From Agapanthus africanus (lineage: Eukaryota; Streptophyta; Magnoliopsida; Asparagales; Amaryllidaceae), in contig JASDDO010000019.1 of the NCBI GenBank assembly GCA_030015575.1, forward strand, positions 513,456,986-513,520,985: a stretch of DNA of 64,000 nucleotides, in the 5' to 3' direction. This document shows positions 44,504 through 57,528 of the stretch, piece by piece; the first letter of the stretch is position 1; the number at the start of each line of letters is the position of its first letter. The position numbers and the translations under genes were made by a program. Below the pieces are notes generated by a model. The model saw nothing but the letters and a program-made list of their open reading frames with translations. It did no database searches and was not told where the DNA came from.

Positions 44504-47500
44504 TGTAACGTTTTGAAAATCGTTTCGGTGAAATTTCGAAAAAATCGGTAAAATAAGGGGGTTTTCTGTAAAAAGTCAAAATACAAATATCTTATTATAA
44601 AAATTAAATATACATATTCTAGCTATGTAATTGCTATTATTTGGTGTTTATTGAGCCGCTGGTGAAATTTCAAATTTTCTGAAAAAATATTATTTTATTA
44701 TTATTTTAAGCCGTCACTAATACATTTAATTAGGGAAAATTACAAATTGGAATGAGTTGAAACAAATTTTGTGCATCATAAAACATTAAATAAAATTTTA
44801 TCATGTGGTTTTTGGAACGAAATCATTTGCCAAAACGGTTTAGAAATTATTGAAGAAAAAAGGCTTTTTTTAGCGTAAATGGATGTTTGGGGTATTGTAT
44901 TTATCATTTTTCATCACCCCACACCCGTACCCACACCCACACACCCCTATTCACTTCTCCCCTTGGCTGAATTCAGCAGCCCCCTCTCTTGTCCCCACTT
45001 GGTTTGCAAAAGAAAAGAAAAGAAAGAAAATAAAGGAAATGAAAGGAAATTGTAAAATGAGTTGGACCTTTGACTTTATGCCTTGACTTGGACTATTTTC
45101 CTCACCTCCCTCTCTCTCCTCTCCCCTCCATTTTCAGCCGAGCCCCCCCTTTGTGCAGCCCCAATTTTCCCCCTCTCTTTTCCTCATCAAAAAGTCTTCA
45201 AAATCCATCAAATTTCCATCAAAAATTAAACCAAAACTCAAATCTAACTCCTACCCATTTTTCATTAGCTATTCTTGCATGGATCTAGCGAGCATTTTAG
45301 AGGCTTTGAATTTCATGTTTGATCTCTTGATCATGAGGTATAAATTCTAACCTTTTCTTAAATTGTGTTAATTGTTTCATGTTAGCTTAATTAGGTTTTT
45401 TTAATTAGTTCTAGGTGCTTGAATTAAAATTCAAGAGAAGGGTTTTGAATTAATGATTAGGGTTTGTGATCAAGTGAGGTTTTTATCAATTGGTTATGGG
45501 TGTAATGAGGAGATTAACATGTGGTTGTATGCAAAATCTAAGTTAGTTGCTATTTACTAATTTGTTAAAATTGGATAATTTGTAAACTAGGTTTTTGGGG
45601 TTTATGGAATTTAATGAGATTAAATTATGGGAATCATTTTTATGACTTATTTAAGATATTTAGTGAATATTGTGGCCTCTAGATTCGTCTATACATCGAG
45701 TTTTGTACAAAAACGGTGATTTGTGCTTGCTCGATTTTCAGAAAAATGACTTTTTAAGTGAAATTGGGGTTTTTGTGAATTTTAAGCTATTTTATATTAT
45801 AATTAGTGCTTGTAATTGTACAAATTAGTGTGTTGGGAGCTTTCTCGATGGTTTGGCGTTTGTACGCCGACATCGAGGGTTGTTGGGTCGATTTGTGAAG
45901 CAACCATAGGTTTTGACCTATGTGAGATTCGTGCGTCGTTTTGGTCATGAGGCGGATTTTAATGCGATATGGTGCGTTATGATATGTAGGTACCCCATGT
46001 GGACTTCGAGACGAAAAGCAAGCGCGTGGCGACGTCGGCACCGGCTAGCGAGGACCAGGTGAGTAGATTTATATCTACGGGGAGAAGTCGGGTGGATGGC
46101 GTATAGCACCCCCGCAGTCCGTGGTGATGTATACGGATGCGTATACACACCAACAATTTATGATATATTGTTAGGATTTATTATTGATGATTTTAGATGG
46201 ATATTGGTGTTGGATTGGTGCATGGTTACGAAACCTTAGGTAGTGGGTGCACTACACTTACACATACACACATATACATACTTGCATACATTCCTTATTT
46301 CATATGGGCGTGTATGGGAATATATATTTATGTGTTCACATGGGTATGAGACTATGTGTTCATATACTGGATTTGAGGATAGTATTTGGAATTTGAGATG
46401 AGTCGATGAGATTGGGCTTGAGGCCAGGAGATCGGTGATGTGATTTGGTTCGTATTGAGATACGACATGATGTTTTAGCGGGTCTTCTGACGTAGTAATT
46501 CTTACACCCGCATGCATACATAGATGGCATCAATATTGTACTAGACGTAGGACATTATTCCGGATCATGATATTTGATAAAGAAGATACCAAATGAATAG
46601 GGTGATTGATGTGACTTTGACCCGTACCCAGATTTGGGGATGCCGTACGACGGATTTACATACGAGCTATATATTGATGATTGATCCGCACTGTTGACTT
46701 GGGATGCCTGATTATAGATATGGTATCGGATATGACATTATTGAGGCGGGATCACCGACTAATATATATGCAGGTATGTATATACATCGACTCAGATGTT
46801 AGGCGGTTTCCTTACCTGTATTCCAGCTGGTTAGCTTAGCCCTTTAGTTTAGTTTAGTTGTTAGATTAGATTCGATTCTTACCTATTTCAAAAACTAACG
46901 AATCGTGGGTACTTTAAAAGACAGCCCAAGGGATCCTACGGAGATTTCAAAAGACGTATCTTTTCATAAAAACACCGTAGCCCCTATTTTCAAAACCCCA
47001 TGATTCGTGTTATTTCAAAAGGCACCATTTGTAGGACTTATATTAGATTAATGCAGATTAGTTATAGTTGCGTCTAGTTTTCAGCTTCCGCTCATTATTG
47101 CTGTTCGCTCTGCCTCGCATACTTATTTTGCTGCATATTCCATTATTGATATCATGCTGTTAGGACACCAGCACCATTACCGATGATGCGTATGTACCAC
47201 GTACACCTACTTGCCGGCTCACACACATCTTCATCGGTAATTGCCATGTCACGTACACTTTAGATGATATATTTGCTTGATTTAGCTTGTTAGCTAGTAG
47301 TTTTGACATGATATTAGTGTACTTCCCTTATATGCCATATTAGACATTGTAGTTATTACTTGTCGCTTCATGCATACTGTTATTCATTGTTATGCCGTAT
47401 TCATGGATTCTTATGCTTATATTCATGGTTTTACATCCTATTGATGATTCGGATTTCCATGATATTTTCTGGATTTGGAGGAAAACCGCAAAACATATAT

Positions 47501-48856
47501 AAACTGTTTTCTCTCTTTTAAAATAAAAAGTGCGGTTTTCCCATGATGTATGAGTCGTCCACCATGAGTTTGCTGATGGATTTCGAGACCCGATTCGAGG
47601 AGGCGGATGAACCGTTTCGGGTACATGGTGGACCCGGTAAGGTACCCCGGGGTAAGAAGCACGTGATGATGACGATGTGAGCCTGGCAGGGGAGCACTAC
47701 CTACCGGTGATTTTACCCGACGCGTCGGATATCCGGAGGATACCGTCGTGGTCTTGAGATGGATGGTAGGGGCCGGTCTGGACTGACGGCGCCCTAGATA
47801 TTGTGATTGAGACATTGAGATTTCGAGATATTGAGGTACAGAGACTGTGATACAGAGATATCGAGATATTGGGATTACGTTTTGTACCGATGCTAGGCAC
47901 TGTTTTATGCTGATTTCATTATGATACCTCATTTTAAAAATACAAAGGAAATCTCACTAAATTATGGAAACAGTTCTTCATTTACATGTATTCTGTTTTC
48001 ATGCATTCATACCTCATTCATATGATATATTGCTACCCTTGGGCACTGACACGGGTACATGAGATTACACTCGGGTTAGATATTTACCCTAGCCTTGTTA
48101 TAGGCTGCTGGTTATATATATTTGAGAATGTATATTGATCGTATGACCTAGGATTGCGTCATACATGCGATTTCTATTCGTAGATATTTTTCTATTCACG
48201 AGTTGGCAACTCACCCCCGTTGTGCCCCAGTTTCTTGCAGGTTTGCCGTACAGGTTTCATTACGGCTTGCGGGCATAGTTTCCTTCGGGTGATTTGCTAG
48301 TAGGTGGGTTTACTTGTATCGTACCCCCATTATATCTTGTATATTATTATTCTGTTGTATCTAGAAGTTCCATCAACCAAACATGTAATTATTTCAGAGA
48401 TAGAGACCAGTGTTGTTTATTCTATCGACCTTAGAGTCGCGCGTTGTATTTAAACGAATTTCATGCTGTTTTGAGTTTCTTTTTCTGTTGTGATCCTCGC
48501 CTTTCGGCGTTGTATATTATATTGCTTGTGTGGTTGTGACCATCGATTGACGAAGAGCTAGCTCCCGCTTGGGGATGCCTTTTTATTGATTTCGTATACT
48601 ATTCATGTTGTATCCCGTTTGGGGGCCAGTATTTACAAAGGAGACTCTGCCGAAATTTTCAGTAAAATTTTGATGTTTTTAAAAACCGCATAATTCGGCT
48701 TATTCTATTGAAACTACTTGCTTTAAGTTGGTTTTTCCTGCACTCTACTATTTTCTTGGTTTGGATCTCTGGGTTTTCGGTTTACTTAGATTGCGTACGC
48801 CTCGAGACGTTCGTAGTTTAAGTGCCGGTCATGTTCCGTACTTTCGGGTCGTGACA
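44504..48856 (+). repeat. 5' LTR of the Tekay-like element
   Basis: It matches 51767-56120 along its length. It holds a CT-rich leader-like segment (about 44915-45300), a CA/TATA-rich part (46250-46350), and near the 3' end GAGTTGGCAACTCACCCCCG and TTTCTTGCAGGTTTGCCG, the splice-acceptor-like motif typical of Tekay LTRs. Small frames inside it (for example 47438-47932, minus) recur in the other LTR and look non-coding. Confidence 0.95.
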
Positions 48857-51766
48857 AAGTTGGTATCAAAGCGTTAGGTTTTACCTTCGGAGCGTAGGAT
48901 GACCCTTGGTTGATGGAACAGGTGACTAAGGTAGAGTGACGTACCGTTGGTATGTTCCGCGGCATATTTACGACACGCCACTCCACTTATGAAGCCTTAG
49001 GATGTACATTTCCTTGTTCAGTATTATATTCCTTCCTGATCTAGCCTCATCGGTACCAGTTTGGTTTTGCTGCTACGGTTACGGCAGGGAGACCTACGGC
49101 TAGAGTTGCGGTCAGCACAAGCTCGTCACGAACGAGGACTGACCAGGGCGAAATTCCGGCGACACACGATTGCAGAGATGTATCTTTTTACTGTGTTTCC
49201 GCGCCATGAGTGTTTGGCGAATCGCCTTTATGAGGTTACTCGGAGGCGCTGATCGACACTAGAGAATTGAGCCAATGATACAGGCCAGCCAGATTTTGAT
49301 GACCGTTGGTGTGTTGCTTACTCCTGATGATTGAGGCACGGTTCAGCATGCAGACGAGTGAGCCAGTTATTGCTGCGAACGACGAGATAGCGCCCCAGAT
49401 GTTGGAGCTATTGCAGTATAAGTTGTACTAAGAGATGATAGAAGGTCGCTAGTCATCGAGGATGAATGACTAGGATATGTGGATCGTTCGTCTATCCCGA
49501 TGCGAGGTCATCAGATAGATTGATTCCAGCTAGAGATGACTTCACGCGGAGACGTTGAGAGTCGAAAGAGATGATCGAATGTCAGAAACCTATTATTCCA
49601 AGTTTAAAGTAGTCGGAAAGACATGCAGGCAATTCCATGGTCCCTCTAGAAGAATGAAACCCTAACTCGACATAATGACCGTGTGAAAGCCTTTGAACCT
49701 TCGGGTTTACGGCAGTTCTACGACGCCATTAGTAAGGCTTGGGTTTGCCCTTCTACGGCTGGACCACCGATGCTGTGGTATGTACTCGATACTATTAAAC
49801 TGTGCCCAAGAGGTTGAGCTCTTGGGGGATTATGAGGTTTTGACGACTCGATCGGATGGCTCGACTTAATTCGGATGCTTGGTGGTGAGATGCATTCTTG
49901 GGAGACTCCAGATACGAGGATAGTCGTTGGAGCTCAGTCCATGCAGCCGCGACGAGACGAGTCCAAAGCAGACGACATTAGAGAAAAGTGATGTAAGAGG
50001 TTCGCACCAGATCTAGATGAGATGACGTTCCACTCCGCCGACATCAGAGAGGCGATGCGCATGCCGAGGCATGGTACTTGGACTTACCTTTCAGAAGGAG
50101 TCGCGATGAGTATGCAGTCTTTCCAGAGCAAGATGCAGATATAGGAAAGGACAATGACTTCCGGATAGTTGGCAGAGACGAGACATGGAAGAGACCGTGA
50201 GCAGGATTCCTTCCAGGACACTGCTGCAATGATACTTGCACCCAGGATCAGATGTGTCATGTACATTCAGAGGGCCAGAGGCTGACGCCAGTGATATGCT
50301 GTCTTACGAGTGGTCGCGATGATTGACCGAGAGATGACCAGAGAAGTGCCAGAATGGGATCATCCCCGTTAGCACATCTGACAGGGCCGATGAGCCGATG
50401 GACCGAGAGATTGGTAATTCACAGTGAAGACCTTAACCCAGGAGTGGTCATTGTTATGCACACCAGCAGACCAGAGTTCATGATCATCGACGAGACGTCC
50501 TACTAGGGACCGTGACAGTTGGCCGAGATTCTTAGAGGATGCGCTTGAGCGGTACTGTTCCGCCATTATTGATTTCGATGTTTTGGGTGATTTATTCGTA
50601 TGATTTGATTTTAATGATTGAGGATTTACGATCTTTGCACAGTGTTGCACTTGATATCGTTTTCGTGCTTTAGTTTCACATCTTTGTGATTTTACGGTTT
50701 TAAACAGTTGAGTTGATTTTGTGCGTATGCACGCACGCGATTTGGTTCCTGCACTCTGTATAGTTTATATATGCTGGCAGTGCAGTGACATGTATTTTGT
50801 GCACTTGGATACACTGGATTTCGATTTCGAGGGTGATGCTCGACATTTGTTTTGTGCATTTTATGCACCGGATTGGATTTTTAGCGCCTGTTGGGCGCCT
50901 GTTACGAGATGCGATTTGGTGCACACCAGATGCACTAATTCGAGATTTTTCGTGCATGTCAGATGCACCTGATTTTGCTGTCAGGCACACACGTTACCTA
51001 CGACAGATGTTTCGTGCACACCCGATGCACTTAGATGTTGTTTCTGTGCGCATGTATGGCACATTCATGGATTTTGATTTCCGTGCGCACCAGACGCACG
51101 TAGCATTCATGTGCATATTTTGGGATTTATTTCGTATAGAGCAGTACGTTTTTATGATATTGCTATGTGTTTTCGTACTGAGCAGGACTCGTCAGAGGAC
51201 AATACCTGAATATATTTTGCATGCATTGATAGTTATTGAAGGGATTTCCAAAAAGCGAGCTATAGCCTCAGTATTTACCTACGTGTCTGATATGACACGA
51301 AATGTTTAAAACAAGGAGACTCTTCTAAATTGTTTCCAAAACGGCGGAACGTACATTTCAAACAAAGGTATATATGTATATAGTTATTTCCTTATGATAG
51401 ACGTCCGCCACTCTGCAGTGTTATACGCGTGCACAGCGACTTAAAGAGATTTGACATGCATTTCCTTCAGATACTTACATATATAGATTCGATATTTACA
51501 TGTATAGTTTCGAGTTATGTCATATTGGTTTTGATTTGGATTTGGCATTGATGTCTTCTCCATGACTCCGATGATTGCGGGATATTTGACGGAGTTTTGA
51601 TTTGAGTTATATGCTCATTTTTCAAGCGCATGCGCTGCGCTACGATTTGTTTTATGTAGTTACAATTTCGGAGCCCCGACGACTTGATGGTTTTTCTTAG
51701 ATGTTTTAGTATTTGGGGGAGTTTGAATTTAAATTCGGGGACCGAATTTCTTTAAGGGGGGAAGAT
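48857..51766 (+). other. Interior of the Tekay-like element
   Basis: The primer site TGGTATCAAAGC (48861-48872) resembles the tRNA-iMet site with one mismatch. About 49030-50350 looks like strongly decayed coding sequence of gag type, but I cannot name a domain with confidence. From about 50640 to 51310 lies a hairpin-motif array (separate entry). It ends in the purine tract before 51767. Broken, with many breaks; no polymerase is seen. Confidence 0.65.
50799..51110. repeat. Array of GTGCA ... TGCAC hairpin motifs
   Basis: At least six copies of a short inverted motif are spaced 30-60 bases apart: GTGCATTTTATGCACC (about 50853), GTGCACACCAGATGCACT (50919), GTGCATGTCAGATGCACC (50951), GTGCACACCCGATGCACT (51016) and GTGCGCACCAGACGCACG (51083). 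Each can form a 5-6 bp stem. Base pairs covary in the last one (GCGCACC...GACGC). The + strand remains open over it (50785-51309), probably by chance. Confidence 0.7.
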
Positions 51767-54700
51767 TGTAACGTTTTGAAAATCGTTTCGGTGAAATTTC
51801 GAAAAAATCGGTAAAATAAGGGGTTTTCTGTAAAAAGTCAAAATACAAATATCTTATTATAAAAATTAAATATACATATTCTAGCTATGTAATTGCTATT
51901 ATTTGGTGTTTATTGAGCCGCTGGTGAAATTTCAAATTTTCTGAAAAAATATTATTTTATTATTATTTTAAGCCGTCACTAATACATTTAATTAGGGAAA
52001 ATTACAAATTGGAATGAGTTGAAACAAATTTTGTGCATCATAAAACATTAAATAAAATTTTATCATGTGGTTTTTGGAACGAAATCATTTGCCAAAACGG
52101 TTTAGAAATTATTGAAGAAAAAAGGCTTTTTTTAGCGTAAATGGATGTTTGGGGTATTGTATTTATCATTTTTCATCACCCCACACCCGTACCCACACCC
52201 ACACACCCATATTCACTTCTCCCCTTGGCTGAATTCAGCAGCCCCCTCTCTTGTCCCCACTTGGTTTGCAAAAGAAAAGAAAAGAAAGAAAACAAAGGAA
52301 ATGAAAGGAAATTGTAAAATGAGTTGGACCTTTGACTTTATGCCTTGACTTGGACTATTTTCCTCACCTCCCTCTCTCTCCTCTCCCCTCCATTTTCAGC
52401 CGAGCTCCCCCTTTGTGCAGCCCCAATTTTCCCCCTCTCTTTTCCTCATCAAAAAGTCTTCAAAATCCATCAAATTTCCATCAAAAATTAAACCAAAACT
52501 CAAATCTAACTCCTACCCATTTCTCATTAGCTATTCTTGCATGGATCTAGGGAGCATTTTAGAGGCTTTGAATTTCATGTTTGATCTCTTGATCATGAGG
52601 TATAAATTCTAACTTTTTCTTAAATTGTGTTAATTGTTTCATGTTAGCTTAATTAGGTTTTTTTTAATTAGTTCTAGGTGCTTGAATTAAAATTCAAGAG
52701 AAGGGTTTTGAATTAATGATTAGGGTTTGTGATCAAGTGAGGTTTTTATCAATTGGTTATGGGTGTAATGAGGAGATTAACATGTGGTTGTATGCAAAAT
52801 CTAAGTTAGTTGCTATTTACTAATTTGTTAAAATTGGATAATTTGTAAACTAGGTTTTTGGGATTTATGGAATTTAATGAGATTAAATTATGGGAATCAT
52901 TTTTATGACTTATTTAAGATATTTAGTGAATATTGTGGCCTCTAAATTCGTCTATACATCGAGTTTTGTACAAAAACGGTGATTTGTGCTTCCTAGATTT
53001 TCGGAAAAATGGCTTTTTAAGTGAAATTGGGGTTTTTGTGAATTTTAAGCTATTTTATATTATAATTAGTGCTTGTAATTGTACAAATTAGTGTGTTGGG
53101 AGCTTTCTCGATGGTTTGGCGTTTGTACGCCGACATCGAGGGTTTTTGGGTCGATTTGTGAAGCAACCATAGGTTTTGACCTATGTGAGATTCGTGCGTC
53201 GTTTTGGTCATGAGGCGGATTTTAATGCGATATGGTGCGTTATGATATGTAGGTACCCCATGTAGACTTCGAGACGACAAGCAAGCGCGTGGCGACGTCG
53301 GCACCGGCTAGCGAGGACCAGGTGAGTAGATTTATATCTACGGGGAGAAGTCGGGTGGATGGCGTATAGCACCCCCGCAGTCCGTGGTGATGTATACGGA
53401 TGCGTATACACACAAACAATTTATGATATGTTGTTAGGATTTATTATTGATGATTTTATATGGATATTGGTGTTGGATTGGTGCATGGTTACGAAACCTT
53501 AGGTAGTGGGTGCACTACACTTACACATACACACATATACATACTTGCATACATTCCTTATTTCATATGGGCGTGTATGGGAATATATATTTATGTGTTC
53601 ACATGGGTATGGGACTATGTGTTCATATACTGGATTTGAGGATAGTATTTGGAATTTGAGATGAGTCGATGAGATTGGGCTTGAGGCCAGGAGATCGGTG
53701 ACGTGATTTGGTTCGTATTGAGATACGACATGATGTTTTAGCGGGTCTTCTGACGTAGTAATTCTTACACCCGCATGCATACATAGATGGCATCAATATT
53801 GTACTAGACGTAGGACATTATTCCGGATCATGATATTTGATAAAGAAGATACCAAATGAATAGGGTGATTGATGTGACTTTGACCCGTACCCAGATTTGG
53901 GGATGCCGTACGACGGATTTACGTACGAGCTATATATTGATGATTGATCCGCACTCTTGATTTGGGATACCTGATTATAGATATGGTATCGGATATGATA
54001 TTATTGAGGCGGGATCACCGACTAATATATATGCAGGTATGTATATACATCGACTCAGATGTTAGGCGGTTTCCTTACCTGTAGTCCAGCTGGTTAGCTT
54101 AGCCCTTTAGTTTAGTTTAGTTGTTAGATTAGATTCGATTCTTACCTATTTCAAAAACTAACGAATCGTAGGTACTTTAAAAGACAGCCCAAGGGATCCT
54201 ACGGAGATTTCAAAAGACGTATCTTTTCATAAAAACACCGTAACCCCTATTTTCAAAACCCCATGATTCGTGTTATTTCAAAAGGCACCATTTGTAGGAC
54301 TTATATTAGATTAATGCAGATTAGTTATAGTTGCGTCTAGTTTTCAGCTTCCGCTCATTATTGCTGTTCGCTCTGCCTCGCATACTTATTTTGCTGCATA
54401 TTCCATTATTGATATCATGCTGTTAGGACACCAGCACCATTACCGATGATGCGTATGTACCACGTATACCTACTTGCCGGCTCACACACATCTTCATCGG
54501 TAATTGCCATGTCACGTACACTTTAGATGATATATTTGCTTGACTTAGCTTGTTAGCTTGTAGTTTTGACATGATATTAGTGTACTTCCCTTATATGCCA
54601 TATTAGACATTGTAGTTATTACTTGTCGCTTCATGCATACTGTTATTCATTGTTATGCCGTATTCATGGATTCTCATGCTTATATTCATGGTTTTACATC

Positions 54701-56120
54701 CTATTGATGATTCGGATTTCCATGATATTTTCTGGATTTGGAGGAAAACCGCAAAACATATATAAACTGTTTTCTCTCTTTTAAAATAAAAAGTGCGGTT
54801 TTCCCATGATGTATGAGTCGTCCACCATGAGTTTGCTGATGGATTTCGAGACCCGATTCGAGGAGGCGGATGAACCGTTTCGGGTACATGGTGGACCCGG
54901 TAAGGTACCCCGGGGCAAGAAGCGCGTGATGATGACGATGTGAGCCTGGCAGGGGAGCACTACCTACCGGTGATTTTACCCGACGCGTCGGATATCCGGA
55001 GGATACCGTCGTGGTCTTGAGATGGATGGTAGGGGTCGGTCTGGACTGACGGCGCCCTAGATATTGTGATTGAGACATTGAGATTTCGAGATATTGAGTT
55101 ACAGAGACTGTGATACAGAGATATCGAGATATTTGGATTACGTTTTGTACCGATACTAGGCACTGTTTTATGCTGATTTCATTATGATACCTCATTTTAA
55201 AAATACAAAGGAAATCTCACTAAATTATGGAAACAGTTCTTCATTTACATGTATTCTGTTTTCATGCATTCATACCTCATTCATATGATATATTGCTACC
55301 CATGGGCACTGACACGGGTACATGAGATTACACTCGGGTTAGATATTTACCCTAGCCTTGTTATAGGCTGCTGGTTATATATATTTGAGGATGTATATTG
55401 ATCGTATGACCTAGGATTGCGTCATACATGCGATTTCTATTCGTAGATATTTTTCTATTCACGAGTTGGCAACTCACCCCCGTTGTGCCCCAGTTTCTTG
55501 CAGGTTTGCCGTACAGGTTTCATTACGGCTTGCGGGCATAGTTTTCTTCGGGTGATTTGCTAGTAGGTGGGTTTACTTGTATCGTACCCCCATTATATCT
55601 TGTATATTATTATTCTGTTGTATCTAGAAGTTCCATCAATCAAACATGTAATTATTTCAGAGATAGAGACCAGTGTTGTTTATTCTATCGACCTTAGAGT
55701 CGCGCGTTGTATTTATACGAATTTCATGCTGTTTTGAGTTTCCTTTTCTGTTGTGATCCTCGCCTTTCGGCGTTGTATATTATATTGCTTGTGTGGTTGT
55801 GACCGTCGATTGACGAAGAGCTAGCTCCCGCTTGGGAATGCCTTTTTATTGATTTCGTATACTATTCATGTTGTATCCCGTTTGGGGGCCAGTATTTACA
55901 AAGGAGACTCTACCGAAATTTTCAGTAAAATTTTGATGTTTTTAAAAAACCGCATAATTCGGCTTATGCTATTGAAACTACTTGCTTTAAGTTGGTTTTT
56001 TCTGCACTCTACTATTTTCTTGGTTTGGATCTCTGGGTTTTCGGTTTACTTAGATTACGTACGCCTCGAGACGTTCGTAGTTTAAGTGCCGGTCATGTTC
56101 CGTACTTTCGGGTCGTGACA
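51767..56120 (+). repeat. 3' LTR of the Tekay-like element
   Basis: This is the partner of 44504-48856, preceded by the purine tract and followed by the TCGAC duplication. Differences from the left copy are mostly single substitutions and one-base indels in homopolymers. Confidence 0.95.
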
Positions 56121-56125
56121 TCGAC

Positions 56126-57528
56126 GTAGATATATGGCCTCTATTGTGCCAATATTTCGACTCTCAGCGCAAACAGGCATGTATTTTAAATGTAATTCAT
56201 TATTTAGTATATAATTTATTTTTTTGTGTTGCTTAATTAGAAAACTAAATCTGAATGTGTTGTGCAAAAACAGGCCGATCAAAATAAAGAGAATAGGAAG
56301 TCGGCGAAGAGGGGTCGCCCTACTTATACAGGTGGCTCAAGGAATATTACTCGTGCCATGGAGTTATCGGTAAATTACAATAGACCTACTGTGATATAAT
56401 GTAATATTAAGAGTTATTTTCTAATATATGTAAATTTTTGGCGAATTGCAGAGAGCTCAGACCCTGGCGCAGGGTGTTACACCGAGCGTGCTGTCCGCGT
56501 ATCTTGCCGTCCACGGCACCTCAACAGATCCCACCACAGGCGAGCTTTGATACCCCGACACCGCTACCCAGGAGTATTGCGTAAGTGTTAATATTTATTC
56601 AACCCCTATTTGAATTTTTTGTTTTGAAAGGTTCAAATTTAAATGATATACTTATATTTTACTGGTTAATGTGGGTGTAGGAGCGGGTGGTTGAGCAGGC
56701 GGAGGCATCGGGGATCGATTTTACTGGATAGAACGATCCGATGCTGCTGACCCCAGTTCTAGACGCCGCACACGGAGGGCACCACGGAGGTTGGGAGAGA
56801 GGCCGGAGACTGGGTCCTAGTAGGGCCCATATAAGGTTGGACTCCACTCCGGTGGTTACTTCCTCTATCTCCCGTAAGCGACGTTTCGAACAAGAACTGG
56901 ACACCTTGAAGGCCACCGTCCAGGAGTTGAAGGAGATGTTGGTATGTATACTACTTAATAGTAAAATATTATGTCATATTATAGATAGCAACATATCCAA
57001 TATTAGTACGTAGCTTGAGCTTATTTGGTTGTAGACTTAGCTTTGATTAATCATACATATATAGAACTGTCTAATTAAAATAAACTACGATTTTCCAAAC
57101 TAGATATCCAAACGAGGCCTAAGTCCCTAAGTATACATAGATTGGGGTTTCGCAATAACCTGATAATGATACGAATTCGACTAATACACAGTTCTTACTC
57201 GTTTATTACACACAAAACTGAACAGGCGCGACAGGGTACTTCGGTTGAGCCTCCACATGCATCTCCTTCGGCTGCGGCTTCGTAAGCCACTACCTCGACT
57301 GCGGTTGCACAGACCACTCCTATAGCTCCACAACCCGCTCAGACTCCCGCAGCTGCGGCTCTACAAGCCACTACCTCGGCGGCGGTTGCGCAGACCACTC
57401 CTACAGCCCCACAGCCCGCTCAAACTCCTGCACACTCCGCATTGCTCGAGATGTTGACTCAGGGTATATCTGAGGAGAAGGCGTGCCAGATTACGGCGTT
57501 TATCAGAGGTGGAGCTGGACCGATCTAG
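56126..57528 (+). pseudogene. TNPA-like: CACTA-1 second gene, 3' exons (Transposase_24 family)
   Basis: After the Tekay-like insertion the exon ends at 56176 (CAAACAG|GCATGT, a weak donor; CACTA-2 has GTATGT). Exons follow at 56274-56369 (NKENRKSAKRGRPTYTGGSR), 56452-56580 (TLAQGVTPSVLSAYLAVHGT), 56681-56941 (LLTPVLDAAHGGHHGGWERG, then QELDTLKATVQELKEML, a short coiled coil) and 57226-57528. The last encodes two copies of an alanine/proline/glutamine/threonine-rich unit and ends ISEEKACQITAFIRGGAGPI. In-frame stops lie at 56548-56550, 56729-56731 and 57283-57285; the matching CACTA-2 codons are sense codons. Exon sizes of 96, 129 and 261 bp are identical in CACTA-2. Confidence 0.9.

Larger units (their letters stand above)
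44504..56120 (+). mobile_element. Tekay-like LTR element with very long LTRs (LARD-like)
   Basis: LTRs of 4353 and 4354 bp (44504-48856, 51767-56120) start TGTAACGTTTTGAAAATCG and end CGGGTCGTGACA. TCGAC is duplicated at 44499-44503 and 56121-56125. A tRNA-iMet-type primer site lies at 48861, and a purine tract (TTTAAGGGGGGAAGA) precedes the right LTR. The 2.9 kb interior shows no polymerase coding, so the layout matches large retrotransposon derivatives dependent on Tekay/Del chromoviruses. LTRs differ by about 1% by eye, making this the youngest datable insertion here. Confidence 0.93.

Noticed and set aside
47438-47932. 164-codon minus-strand frame, repeated at 54701-55195
   Set aside because: It lies inside both Tekay-like LTRs; its recurrence comes from LTR duplication, not from gene conservation.
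50785-51309. 174-codon frame in the Tekay-like interior
   Set aside because: It overlaps the GTGCA hairpin array, and the residues (many His, Met, Phe) match no family; probably accidental.
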